Shown piece by piece: positions 46,351 through 58,179 of a stretch of DNA of 64,000 bases (position 1 is its first letter; each line of letters starts with the position of its first letter). The position numbers and the translations under genes are program-made. Origin of the DNA: Metallyticus violacea (Eukaryota > Arthropoda > Insecta > Mantodea > Metallyticidae); the NCBI GenBank assembly GCA_030762175.1, contig CM060846.1:186860041-186924040 (forward strand), written 5' to 3'. The notes under the pieces were generated by a model. It did no database searches. It was given only the letters and a program-made list of their open reading frames with translations, and was not told the origin of the DNA.

Positions 46351-49300
46351 AATTCTTTGCTCTGCAAGATGTATTTATACTTCGTTATCGAACGGGGCCA
46401 TATGCATGTGGATATATTTTCCTAAATATACAGTCGTTATTAACCAGCAGGCCTCTCCCGTAATTTGATCCTTGTTTCACCACTTCCAGACTAGAATGTT
46501 AATTGCCTTACATCGTATTGGGAAAGCTGAAATCTGTTTGATTTACTAGCGTGGTAGATAATCTGTTAGCGATCCTAATGTAAGTAGTAATGCCAACATA
46601 GTACATTTTCGGGTTTATTGTAATCTACAAGTATTGTATCACCACCTCATTGTGGCGCAAAAACACCCGACAGAGGCACGATCGCATTTCTCCTCTTCTG
46701 TTGTACTCTTGCTGTATCTGTGATCAACTCATTTTCTCAAACTTGCCTTCTGCCACAAAAAAAAAAAAAAAAAAAAAAAAACTACCAACCTATACAAAAT
46801 ATATTGAAATGCAATATAAAAAAAATCTATATTTAAGGGTCTATAAAAACTACTTCAACATTTCTGTTAATCAGTAATTTCGCTATTTTAAAAAAATTAT
46901 CTTTCATACATTCTTACAAAATCACGATGTTCAGAATTATGGAATCTCAAGCTACGGTATATCGTTACTTGTTAAGAAGCCCTGCAGTGTTAAGCTATGA
47001 AGAAACTTACATTTGAATACGATAAACGAGAATGCAGCTCTAGGCACAAGAGAAAACTATTGGAAAGATGCTATGCACAGCAATGTATTGCATGAAATAA
47101 TTTCCGCAACCATTATCGTCCGATCGCTTTTTATTTAGTTTGGGTGCAGATAATTGCACATGTTTCAGTGCGTGTTGCATATCTTGTCTGGAACGTGATA
47201 CCTGGCAACAGCGACAAGGACACGGCTAGAGATTGCAGCAATTTTCAGTGTGTATAGAGCTGATGCAGTTTTGAAGTGTGCATCAGATGCAAAGAAAATC
47301 GGAAACATATATTGCGTTTTGGTATGATTTAATATTTTTTCCAAAGTTATAAATGACTGTGGGATTCCAGGAGTTCAGTTTATAGCGATAAATATGGTAG
47401 AAGTAATGCTTATAATACTTGGTTGCGTTTTATAAGAACCAATATGCAGAAGTCAATAATGCGTTTGCACAAAAAATGCAGGTTTAGTACTGAATTTCAA
47501 ACATCAATGAAATCTGGTTAATCTTGCGATTTTAGTCTTAGTAGCTCCTGTTAGTTGTCAGGTATCTTAACAACACCACGATTCTTCCCTTTGCATTCAT
47601 AGATTTCCTCATAATAGTGTTTTGTATTTATATTTTAGGACAAATTAGCTCAAACAATGTATAAAATATGTGAACAACCATTATCAAACAATTGCAAAAA
47701 GTCCCTGGAGTGGTGGTCTCCAACTCGGTTAACAATGGATTATGCGAGTGCTTCTCCCTTTCGCTCAGTCATTTTTACACCAAAGATTTGTTATTTATTT
47801 TCACGATTTTTCATTAATGAAATAGAACAATTAATCCCAAATATGCATATCTTCTTCAGATTGATAAGGTATCACTTTATACGCAAAGCAAGCAATTTTA
47901 ATTTAGTAGCTGCCTTGACAAAGGTGTCACGTTACATCCGCAACGTATGTTGCTGTATATGTAGTACGCCTAATGCACTAAATCCCAACTAATGTTCCAC
48001 GTAAGACGTAAGTCAGCAATACAAACCAATAGCAGGTTTCGAGCTATTGGATGATGTTATATACATAGGACGTAGCAGCAATATATAAAGCAACAATATC
48101 ACCTGTGGTAGTGTTAGAATAGTTTCTGTGATAGCTTTATTAATATCGCTGACGAAACAACACTAAATATCGGAGTTTGGGTTAACTGCATAGGTAATTT
48201 TTCAAAGTACATTAAATGCAATGACGGAGTAATACACAAATTCAGTTTTATACATAAAATGGGAATGATTAGTTCATTTTTCCAATCCGTTGCAAAATGG
48301 GGAGTTTTATTTACTATAATTTCTAGACGCATATTCTTACATTAATTAATACCATAATTATTATATCATAATCATAGCCATCATCATCAACATGTCATTA
48401 TTCTCCTTTGCATAGATTTTGCAACAGCTTTTAGGGAGTGTCACATGGAAATTTGATAATTGTGGAGTATTTATATATTTTGAGCAAACTTCATTACTGC
48501 ACACCGCTCACCGCCAACCCATAGCTCCTGACTTGCAATCCTGAAACGATGAACAGCGAAGTGAAATGGAAGGGATTGCAGGACTGCGAAATTCTTGGAA
48601 AGTTAATGCCCATCGCAGTAGAGTGACCTTCCAAGAATTGTGCTTTGGTTCTCACACGATGATGTAATTTACTTAAGACAGGACGAATTAATTAACGAGT
48701 ATTTGAAATTTTAACAGTTACGCGGGAAATTGAATTAGCCTTGTGAAGCCTGGCGGCAGCATGGGGATACATAAAGGATGTTAATACCGACTTGGCCAAT
48801 TTTTTTCTGCTTCTTCTTTCCCTGAGGTTTGCCAACAAGTTTGTGTTTTTAACCAATGTCCGGTTTTGTGAGCTGCGTGCTGGATATAACGATCATGTAG
48901 AGCAGAAATTTATTATGAGCAAGTGATCAGAATAATTCAGTGCTCAGCAAAAGCTATACAGTGTAGTGAAGCTTACGTGTTAGGCCACCCTCTTGTATTT
49001 CTCTTTTCGTTTTATAAATAAGTACCCAAGAATATGGATTTATCAAGCAAATATACATTGTCGAGTGTGTTATGAAAGAGATCGTTTTCTTTCAAGCTAG
49101 CCGTCAGTTTCAGACCCTGAGAGTTTTATCACAAACACAGCTTCCATGCGGTAGTCACCATAAAGAGGTAACCGTTTCAAAATTGGCGGTTTAATTGAAC
49201 AAATTTTGTACTTCACTAATGGTTCATGTGCCGTACTATTTTCTTCTGAGAATCCTTTTGTTGACACGCAATATTATCTACTTGTTTTCCAAGTTGTGAG

Positions 49301-49493
49301 TTAGAGTAGGTTTACCAATATCTCAAATTCATGACATGAGATCTAAGATAATTACTGAGATATAGATCTAATAAGTGCAGTCCAGTATGCAAACGTATGC
49401 AGATATCTCTGCGCGAATACTGTTTTACTTAACTTAAGGTAAATTTATTTCTAGGGCAACAAACCACATGTTTAAAAACCAGCAGAGGCGAAG

Positions 49494-49494
<1 letters not shown>
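46351..49494. other. AT-rich intronic DNA, no gene
   Basis: No coding region. A small inverted repeat (ATTCTTGGAA at 48591-48600, TTCCAAGAAT at 48629-48638) is present. Confidence 0.5.
46756..46781. repeat. Poly(A) tract, 26 bases
   Basis: Pure A run; could be the tail of an unrecognised retroposed sequence on the plus strand. Confidence 0.9.

Positions 49495-49560
<66 letters not shown>
49495..49560. repeat. (ATT)n microsatellite, 22 units
   Basis: Pure ATT triplets. Confidence 0.95.
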
Positions 49561-49561
<1 letters not shown>

Positions 49562-49869
49562 GAGTTCTAGATCGCTTCAAACAGTAAATTCTTTCGTTAA
49601 ATGACTACCATAAAAAGTACTACTACTAAAAATACTACAAATATAATTATATATGCAATATTCATAGAAAATGGGGTATTCAAAAAGATGTAAAATATCA
49701 GTTTTTGCACCTTATTTATTATACAACATAGTTCAGTGCACACAGGATCTCTCAATACCTATCCACCAACGTTAATTCATCAATACCACCTGTGCACTTC
49801 ATTATGATATCGTGAAATCATTGTTTGGGAATACTATGTCACCAATCATGGACTGCTGTCCAAATTTTC

Positions 49870-50490
49870 TGGTTATTGCCTAATTATTTTACTTGGTAGC
49901 CAGTCCTTCATGGTAGGGAATAAGACATAATCAGACGGAGTGAGATCCGTGAATATTGTGGATGAGAAACAACAACAAATCCCAGCGATGACAACTTTGT
50001 GGTCATAGGGCTGCGCATTTTCATGCTGGAGAACACTTTTGTCGACAAGCTCCTCTTTCTCCGTTGCTGAATACTGCGTTTAAGCCGTATAAGGGTCTTG
50101 CAAAACACTTCAGGGTTGACAGACCTTCCGTGAGGAAGCCAATCCAATAGCAGTATGCCTGAATTGTCCCAAAAGATGGTGATCATTTGTCTGCCCGTAG
50201 ATGGACTAGCATGACATTTCTTGGGCTGAGGACTCCCTGGATGATTCTATTGCAAGGATTGACTTTTATTCTCTAGTCTGCGGTTGTGATACCATGACTC
50301 GTCACAAGTCATTGAGTTCAAAAAATAAGGATCTTCATTATGCATTTACAGTAGCCGACAGATTTGAACCCTTTTGTACATGTGTCAAGTCCCGCAAAAC
50401 CCAGTGTATGCACACTTTTTTCATATTTGAATCGTCGTCTGCCGGGTTGCGCGACCGAGGCTTGTGTAACATTCCAGTTTTTCAAAGGTT
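49870..50490 (-). pseudogene. Mariner (SETMAR-type) transposase relic
   Basis: Minus strand, in order: KVCIHWVLRDLTHVQKG, NEDPYFLNSMTCDESWYHN, HPGSPQPKKCHASPSTGRQ, MITIFWDNSGILLLDWLPHG and FCKTLIRLKRSIQQRRK. After a frameshift come VLQHENAQPYDHK and LTPSDYVLFPTMKDWL. This is the order of mariner transposases (FWD, HDNARPH, PSDYHLF). The Asp in HDN is Glu here, and at least three frameshifts or stops are present. Inverted repeats were not identified. Confidence 0.85.
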
Positions 50491-50627
50491 ATAAACTTAT
50501 CGGTCATATTTAACTCACATAAAATTAAATGCAGCTATATGCTCTGCAAGATTATTGTAAACAGAGAGGCATGAAAATAAATACATATAAAAACTAAAGC
50601 TTTCACTTTTAAAAATGACTATGTTTA

Positions 50628-51480
50628 CGGCCAGTTGGAAAAATGGACACATGAAGAAGAAGTACTCCAGGCCGTTAAACAATTCGATTATCTTGGATTA
50701 AGTTTTGAGATGAGTGTAAAATTGAATATATACACGGTTTAGGCCAAACGCAAGAGGAACGGTTAACTCTCTAAGGTACTGAGACTTCTAGCTTGGATAC
50801 CGGATAGGCCACTCAAAACATTAAAATCTATGAAGGAAGCAATGATTAGTTCCTCATTGTTATTTGGAAGTGGGGTTTGCGAATGGGATATAATAAACGT
50901 TCTAAATAAATTACAATGCGAGTTTTGGAAGAAAAAATTACGGTTGGGGAAGAGCACATCGAGCTATTGTGTTCTATGAGAGATGGAAAGTTGGGAAGAT
51001 GCAGTACACAGGAAAATAAATGCAATTGGATATTGGCTAAGAATAACTAAAGGACAACAAATAACCCAGAGTGTAATATGCTACCAGCAACAATTGAACA
51101 AGAGGCATTATTCAAAATGGTGGGCGACGGTTGTACACGGGTAATTATCAAAACTCTGTTTAAATGCTATTTAGCAGAGGGGTAATGAAAAGAGGTATAG
51201 CGTAGTGAAAAAAATCGAAATGAAAAAGGTCGAAAGATGCCTGTGTGACATAAACCTGCAGGAAATAGAGGCTTTTTGATGTCATCTCTGGAACTGTTAA
51301 GCGAATTAAAGTTAGATGGGGCAAAGAGGTCTATATCATGGAGTTAGGCATGAAATAAGATCGGCTTAGACTGGGGGGCTGGAAGGCAGGTAAGGTTGTT
51401 GACGAGAACGGCAGGAAGATTTGCCTGTTATGCTCGGAACCGTAAGACTGGTTGTACACTTTGGCTAAGATGCTAGGATA
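50628..51480 (+). pseudogene. LINE RT thumb / C-terminal fragment
   Basis: Plus strand with few stops: EEVLQAVKQFDYLGLSFEM, LLAWIPDRPLKTLKSMKEA, SSLLFGSGVCEWDIINVLN, EMESWEDAVHRKINAIGYW and, near the end, GRKICLLCSEP. The pattern FxYLGxxF ... LLxGxxxW ... WEDAVxRKxxxYWxR ... CxxC is the LINE ORF2 thumb and knuckle. It differs from the other LINEs here. Only the 3' third is present. Confidence 0.6.
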
Positions 51481-51489
51481 AAATTTCTC

Positions 51490-52010
51490 TCGGATTTATA
51501 TTTGACTTTCAATAGGGGTAGGCTAGCATGTTGGGACTTAGTTGTAAATAGACAAAACTGGCTAATCCTGCGCATTTTCTTAAATGAAATGTGCAGTGTA
51601 AAGACAAGACATTTCTATAAACATTGTAAATAAATAGTGCGAGGAATTTATATGAACATCAGAATTATTTACATATGTATGTCTATTTCATGTGTGTTTG
51701 TGTGTCAGTGATTTATTGTTAATGTTGTTTTCTTTTGTTGGAATTAATTGCAAAAATTAGATATTTTACAAGAACATGAACGGTCTTGCGGCCCTAGCGA
51801 CCGTGATACACAATATATGTATAACTAGTTGAATTGGAATAATAAATACTACTGCGACTACTACTGCATATACTACGATATATATATATATTTGCCAAAA
51901 AATGTAATGAACTTAAAGTGCCAATTTGCAAAGTACATACCAATTTTTAATTGAAATTAATGAGGTTTTAATTGGAGGAACGAGTACGATAAATGGATTT
52001 CATTTTTAGA
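51490..52010. other. Intronic DNA, no gene
   Basis: Nothing recognised; a short (TA)n run lies near 51881. Confidence 0.5.
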
Positions 52011-52016
52011 AATTAT

Positions 52017-52147
52017 TATTAACACTACTACCACTACCACTATCACTACCACTACCACTACCACTACTACTACTACTACTGCTACTACTACTAATGACGA
52101 TGATGATGATAACAACAACAACAACAACAATAATAATAATAATAATA
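52017..52147. repeat. Compound triplet microsatellite (ACT/ACC)n(GAT)n(AAC)n(AAT)n
   Basis: Successive triplet blocks; the order of units resembles the array at 7666-7759. Confidence 0.92.
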
Positions 52148-52229
52148 AAATAACAGTTCCTCGGCTCCAGACAGCTTCTACTAAGTTTCTTCAAGTACAT
52201 TATTGAGTTTGGAGCCTAAATTAATGGCT

Positions 52230-53011
52230 AAAGGAGCGATATCATCCGAAATATACATTATTCCCTCGCGTTCCATATATTCCTGTTGTATTTCTTCTAC
52301 AACACTACATCTAGAGATCCGTTTTTCGTTTGTTACATCGTCAGTTTTTGTCTGAAATAGCTGTAGATATTTTCAAATGTGATTCGACCTAGTTCTTCAC
52401 TAATGCCCAATTTTTTTAAGTGTACTAAATTCAGGGTGGTATGGAGAAAGTACTAAAATGGAATTCCCACGCTCACTTAATAAAACATCAACTTTATAAG
52501 TAATGCATTTGGTTTGTGCAAAATTAAAATTACATAGAATTCAGGTTTTGTCACACTGTGTGTCTTGTAATAGGAGGCAGTTTCTAGAACAACCATAGAA
52601 TGGGACGGAAGATTGCGAGTTATTTTCTCGTTAATTCACCTCATGCAATGTCTTTATCGTAGTATACGCTGGATTTAGAATTTGACTTGAGGAGCAGAAG
52701 AGCACTGGAATAAATATTAATGCTTCCTGCATTCGCAACTATATATTTTTCCCAGGAGTAAAAAATGAGATAAATGACACTTCTGATGAACCAATGTCAT
52801 TTTTAGTGACTATATTTTTAATTGTGCACTCGGAGACACCAGTAGCTTCATCCGCTCCTATGCTGAAATTCTGTATTCGTATGCTAATACCTACTTTAGC
52901 TTCATTCTTCATAAACGCAAGTAAATTGCTTACGGTCTTTCTCGCTTGACTATGTAAAGTCTTTGTGGGACGCAGATCATCGTTCATTTTTAAGGTTTTG
53001 TATAAAAACAC
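52230..53011 (-). pseudogene. Insect DDE-transposase-like pseudogene (IS630-type)
   Basis: The N-terminal part is open from 53011: LHSQARKTVSNLLAFMKNEA, then GADEATGVSECTIKNI (helix-turn-helix) and a FFTPGK stop at 52739. These words are typical of a transposase N terminus common in insect genomes (LHSQ-R ... ATGVS-ST ... TPGKKR). Past stops, RNLPSHSMVVLETASYYK resembles the second catalytic motif (usual DNASYH), and VLSPYHPEFSTLKKIGH resembles LPPYH-ELNPIE. Both catalytic acidic residues appear changed. Confidence 0.55.
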
Positions 53012-53610
53012 TTAAAATTACGTGTATCACCAACAGTAACATGTGAAAAACTGATCTAATTTATACTCGTAATATAAGGGTGGTCTCTCTTGCACTTATT
53101 ACAAACTTTTCCACTCTTGTTTCCAGCGTTGCCAGCCTTCTAAGTGGCAGAAGATGAGAAAACCAATGAATTTCTCAACAGAAAATTGAGCAATAATAAT
53201 TTTCACCGCATTGAACTAAAATACTGTAAAATGTAAACAGGGTGTATATAGGGGGTAATATAAAATGACGCTAATGAATTGAAAGTACAATCAAAGAGCA
53301 AAGACTAACATAAAAGTAATGCTTACATATTATTAGTGGAAAAAAAATTCAATATAGTTTCACTCACTGTGAGAAATACGCAAGGTGAACACTGTGGCAA
53401 CTTTATTGCTATTTACCTCTTAATTACTTTCCTCATGAAGAAGTGCTAACATAAGAGCAATAATTTTTTCAGTGTTTTATTTGCACACATCAGCTTATAT
53501 GTGGTGCATTCAGCCCAAGACATTAGCAGCATTGTTCATTGTAGAGAGAACTCTGGCTAGCAAAAGGAATTTGATAATTCTGCGTTATAAGGAGTGATGT
53601 ATTCTTCATT
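53012..53610. other. Intronic DNA, no gene
   Basis: Nothing recognised. Confidence 0.5.
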
Positions 53611-53700
53611 TTATTTATTTGGTTTATTTACGGACCCTGTTTAAAATCTTAGATCATCAGCGTCTCAATGAAATGTCTAATGCACTTTTCTTACAGGTCC
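53611..53700 (-). repeat. SINE family A, tail fragment
   Basis: 'tttatttacggaccctgt' and 'tagatcatcagcgtctcaa' correspond to the 3' end of the family. Confidence 0.65.
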
Positions 53701-53718
53701 CTTCTTTCATTTGTTCAT

Positions 53719-53990
53719 TTGGTTTGTTTATAGACCATATTTAACCTCTCACGTCATCAACGGCCCATTTAGCGTGAAACGGCCGACAAATTTTGCTCAG
53801 AGACCTTTTCTTTCAGGCTTGAGGTTCTTTTACGTGCTGTAAATCTACAAGGAACTTACGGCTTTATTTCTCTTCCGAAGGAAGCCATAATTACGATTTT
53901 TACACCCGAAAAAATCCATCGACCTTTGCCGGAATCGAGTCTGCGCTCTTGGGTTTACGAGGCAAATACCAGTAGACCACCAGGACCGAC
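53719..53990 (-). repeat. SINE family A, full copy
   Basis: Complete minus-strand copy from 'gtcggtcctggtggtctac' (5' head) to 'aatatggtctataaacaa' (3' end), with the shared body 'cctcaagcctgaaagaaa'. Confidence 0.85.
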
Positions 53991-54185
53991 CCTTTTCTTT
54001 CAGGCTTGAGGTTATTTTATGTGCCGTAAATCTACGACACGGGACCCATAGCCTTACTTTCCTTTCGAGGGATTTAGCATTACTCAGGATTTTACATCCG
54101 AAAAATCTATTCACCCTGTCCTGATTAAACGCGCGATTTGGGGTCTACGAGGCAAGTATGGCTAACATTAGACCATCATGCCCGA
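53991..54185 (-). repeat. SINE family A, 5' part fused head-to-tail
   Basis: Head and body of the same SINE, cut off in 'gcctgaaagaaaagg' exactly where the neighbouring copy's head begins. The 3' tail is missing, so the two copies form a dimer-like junction. Confidence 0.8.
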
Positions 54186-54610
54186 CACGCATTGTTCATT
54201 ATAGTGAGTGAATGCATGCATTTAATTTTTATTTGTTCTTTGCTGGAGAAATGAACATAATATGAAATTGAAATGAATGAGAGACCCTAGCACGTGATAA
54301 TTGATGCAATGTTACCATTTATGATATGCAGGAGTATATGGAGTAAAGGATGTCCAGACAGGACTAAATTGTTGCACATAAAACACGAATTTCAAAAATA
54401 ATTTTACCTATATCTCAGGACTGTGTTCACAACAAAGGGTTCAATGTTGCAACCATATACCGTACGAATAGGGCCAAAGGTCATTCAAGTACGATTCAAC
54501 TGTACGGTTGGAAGCATTGCTTATATCTGTATATTTTTACCAATCGCTTACTGAAAATTTGCGAATGAAAGCTCGTGTTGCAACTTGACTAAAAGGAAAA
54601 GAAAACAAGA
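54186..54610. other. Intronic DNA, no gene
   Basis: Nothing recognised. Confidence 0.5.
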
Positions 54611-54611
54611 G

Positions 54612-54979
54612 AAATCGAGGTGCGTACCTTTTGGTTTTTAAATTATGTTGACACTTTCAAGTCCAAGAAACAAATAAACAGTTTGACAACAGTGAGGAAA
54701 CAGCTTGAGGGTATAGTGGACAGCTTAGATCGAGTGCCTATAGGGGACGTGACAGGAGCAAATTTCCTTTCTGCATTGCAGCAAAAACTCGTGAAGTCGC
54801 CGGCAGAAAGTGAATTGCGTATTATTTGTAGAATATTCAGTATTAGCACTTTCCCTATATTACCAATACTGTTATTGTTACATTGCAATAACTTATGTTG
54901 CAACAGATTTAATGGAAGCTGCGTGGCATTGTATCAATACAGTTGGTTAAGGCAGCACAACCATCATCTTGACGCATGA
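54612..54979 (+). CDS. Unidentified ORF, 119 codons, overlapping an 86-codon frame on the other strand
   Basis: The plus frame has a protein-like polar segment (NSLTTVRKQLEGIVDSLDRV, then ALQQKLVKSPAESELR) followed by a hydrophobic Leu/Ile-rich stretch. The minus frame (54903-54643) is also open. Composition is less AT-rich than the flanks between about 54690 and 54830. No family is recognised. It may be a repeat fragment rather than a gene. Confidence 0.2.
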
Positions 54980-56585
54980 TGACGAGTCTATCCAGTAAAT
55001 GTCAGTCATTATCTTACACGTTCAACCTTCAAATTGGTGTTAGAGTTGAGATGCTTTAACTCAGTTTGACCTCATTCTGTTGTTAAAGGCTGCAGATTTC
55101 TTTCGGGTTAGGATATCGAAAATTATAACAGTTAGGCATTAACGACAGAATGAATCATGTCAATAGCAGCGGCATTTATTTGGCTTAAAGAAATGAGCGT
55201 TTCGCTACAGAATTAGGTTTAATTTAACTCCGAGATCACAATAACAATCAATTAGCGCAGTATATCGCAGAATACGTCTTCATAGATGAATTTCCCGAAC
55301 GTCTGCGCTGTTAGAACAGATTTCACAGAACAAACCATTAATCCATGCTTGGGTTTCCATACACATTACATTACCCTTTATATCCTTAATATTTGAAATC
55401 AAAGATTTTTTGGTCACAATAAAAGAAAATAACATGAAAAGAAATGGAACCACAAAAGAGTAAATCTAATTTACGCATAGCTTCACCCGCGTGGAGTTTA
55501 ACAAGTATGCTTTTTACTATCCTGTCTAAAGAAGGATTAAATGAGTAAAAGGACTGTATAATAGCAGGTCAAATTTAATCGGATTTTGCAAGGGTTAACC
55601 GGTCCTAATATGTCTGGAAAGACGGTTAAGAGCGTAAACTAGCTTCGATGCCTCCCTACCAATTTGTATAATCTTATTTCCTCTGTTCCGTAATTTAGGG
55701 GTATCTGTCATTAGTTTGCTCCGCAATTTACGTATGAAATTAACAACTGAATTGATATTATTGCGGAATATACAAAGCCCGAGGAAAACTACATAAGTAA
55801 AATAATTTGGACAACTTGCATTAAACGGAATTTAAAATTGGTTTCTTCTGTTGGGAAGTAGACCTACTGCTGCCTGACTTACAGACAACATTGTGGAAAT
55901 TTTTGTTACAACGTTAATTTTACAGATGTAAGCTTAAATAACTAATGCATATTTTCTCTTATGTAAACATTTTTAAAGAAAATATTTATGATGTTAATTG
56001 AATTTGTGGTGCAAAATTTTCCACTTTTAATTAAGATAGTATTTGCCTATAAAAGTACACATTTTCATATTATGTTAAAAGGGTTAGTTAAAAGTTCTGC
56101 ACAATGTAAATAAATTTTTTAACATATGGTTCATTGACCTGAAACTAGATGTACTGGTATGGCCATATACATGATAAATGATATTACAGATTTTTCTACA
56201 ACTGATTTAACTGAAATTTATGCTCTCTCCAATTTTAAACAGAACATTTAATATGGTTTTACATTTTCGAACAATGTTAATCAGGGGCTTTTCTATAAGC
56301 ACTAGCACTAGATACTTCTATAAAAATTAAAGTTGCTTCACCATGAAATAAAAACAATTGTACCGAATAATAAAGGCTCCTCCCTTATAAAATCAGAAAT
56401 AATTAAAAATTGGCTTATCAGGCAATGGTCCCCATGGGAACCGTAGTAATCTAGAACTAATTCTCAAAATAATTCCGGGAATCAAATCTGAAACCAAATT
56501 AACTTTCCTTTGACACTTACAAAAAAGAAAATATTCTGTGTTCAAATTGGCAACTCTTAGCTGTTTGACAATTAGGTGATCATAG
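54980..56585. other. AT-rich intronic DNA, no gene
   Basis: Nothing recognised. Confidence 0.5.
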
Positions 56586-56588
56586 AAT

Positions 56589-57205
56589 CTATTTAAGTAA
56601 TTGTTTTAGCAAAAATTCAGGAATATTTTTCACCGCTTCTATTATTCGATGCTCCAAATCCTCCATGTTATTGAGTCTTTTTCGATATACTACTGACTTA
56701 AAATGGTCCCACAAAAAGAGGTCGATAGGCAACAAATCTGAAATTTTGCTGGCCACACTACCAATCCATGATGTAGAAAACTCGGTCCAGGTACAGAGAA
56801 CATTCTGTCCATAGTGGGCTAGAGTACTCTCTTGTTTGAAAATTATGTGATTTTTGGGCAGCCCTTGGTTGACTGGATTTGGAGACAAATTTGTGATATA
56901 TTGTACTATGTGATTTCGAAGCAAATCCGAGTATGTATTTGCGTTTAGCGTTCCCGTAAAGAATAAAATACCTATGATACCCAGCAATACCAGCCCAAGT
57001 TTTTGCGGATGCTGCATGTGGTTCTCCTCCATCCATTGTGGATATAAGTCTGACCGGTATTGGCAGTTGCATCTATTGACAAATCTATTCAGGCAGAATA
57101 ATGTAACATCTGAAAATGAAATGTACCTAAAGAAAAAAAAAAATCTGATTTTGGCTGATGCTCTCAATTCACAGAACTGCACTTTTCTATCGGGATGGTC
57201 CTCTG
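56589..57205 (-). pseudogene. Mariner-like transposase fragment with a 197-codon open frame
   Basis: Open from 57182 to 56589, with upstream codons (EDHPDRKVQF) continuing the similarity to 57205. It reads YISFSDVTLFCLNRFVNRCN (first Asp), QWMEENHMQHPQKLG, TGTLNANTYSDLLRNHIVQY, then FKQESTLAHY where the family usually has QDGAPxHY. It ends LLPIDLFLWDHFKSVVYRKR (usual SPDLTPLDFFLWGH) and NIPEFLLKQLLK. The second catalytic Asp is lost, and the segment usually reading NVWAGI is altered. The N-terminal DNA-binding part is missing, so it is not functional in spite of the open frame. Confidence 0.75.
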
Positions 57206-57425
57206 AAAGTTACAGTTAAATTTAACGCCAATTTTTAGCAGAAACTTTTCTTGCACAAGACAACATTGAATGCAATATTCTAAACAGCTGCATTTTATGG
57301 AGGACCTGATGTTGGTAATTTATTTAATCTTCTAGTTTAAGTAAATTTATTCATCGTCCTTGTGACTGTTGTATGTGAATATTTTGTTACAGTTTAATTA
57401 CCTTCATAAGAGCAAATGTCTAACG
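57206..57425. other. Intronic DNA, no gene
   Basis: Nothing recognised. Confidence 0.5.
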
Positions 57426-57429
57426 ATAC

Positions 57430-57600
57430 AATGGGTAAATGTTTGATGAATTGGGTGAGAAGGTTAGCTTGCATTTGCCTTTTCAGGAAAGGAAAAACTC
57501 CGGCATAAAAATTACCCAAGCAACTGACTTTATGGGATTCAAATCCGTAACCTTCGGATTTGTAGACAAACACACTAATCATAAGGCCATTTAAGTGATG
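57430..57600 (-). repeat. SINE family D (tRNA-like head)
   Basis: The minus strand has 'tggccttatgattagtgtg' (box A-like) and 'cggatttgaatcccataa' (box B-like) at tRNA spacing, then 'ttgcttgggtaatttttatg' and 'cctgaaaaggcaaatgc'. Different from families A-C. Only one copy in the window. Confidence 0.55.
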
Positions 57601-57609
57601 ATGTGTGAA

Positions 57610-58179
57610 ACTGAATTGCGATACGGATACATATCATTAAATAAATTAGCCGCCTCTCAAAGAGATCGTTGCCTGTCTCCATAGCCGACCAAAATTAAAA
57701 TTTGAATCCTTTTCCTTTCGCTCAAAAATGGCTATCTGAATTATTTATCACAGTTTATGTTACACCCGAATAATATTGTTCAGTATTAATAAACACACTT
57801 TTTTCATACATATAAACAATTGTAGACTATTATGATAAAACTCAGATAACATAAGGAGTGTTTTATCATGCTGTTTTTTTATGTAACGACATTAATTTGT
57901 ACAGAAGTATCTCTAGAGTGGGTAATTTTTAAAAATGAAAATGAATCAAAAATATATCGAGTGTTCCATTTAAAAATGGAGACATATCATCCCTTCCGGT
58001 TAAACTGGATGTAGAAAAAATCTGAAATATAATTTTGAGTTCTCACTATATTGCCATCATCGTATACCGAGTTTCATGTCAATGAGCCAAAGGTTTAAAA
58101 GTTATTTAGGTGTGCGGGGTTTAGCTATTCCTGTGTACCAGTAGCACTTTACTTATTCAGCACATAAATATGAACGTAC
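57610..58179. other. Intronic DNA, 5' end of the large Dscam intron
   Basis: No coding region. The donor GTACGT is at 58179-58174. Confidence 0.6.

Larger units (their letters stand above)
6715..58179 (-). other. Large Dscam-like intron (~51.5 kb)
   Basis: Bounded by a GTACGT donor at 58179 and a polypyrimidine-CAG acceptor at 6717-6715. The exon phases on the two sides are compatible (2 to 2), and joining them restores Ig-domain order. It holds nearly all repeats in the window. No further Ig-like exon was recognised inside it, so I see no alternative-exon cluster. Confidence 0.75.

Noticed and set aside
48591..48638. Inverted repeat ATTCTTGGAA/TTCCAAGAAT
   Set aside because: Short arms with a 28-base loop, expected by chance in a 64-kb AT-rich window.
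6715..58179. Cluster of alternative Dscam Ig exons in the large intron
   Set aside because: No additional frame with the Trp/Cys Ig pattern between splice sites was seen.
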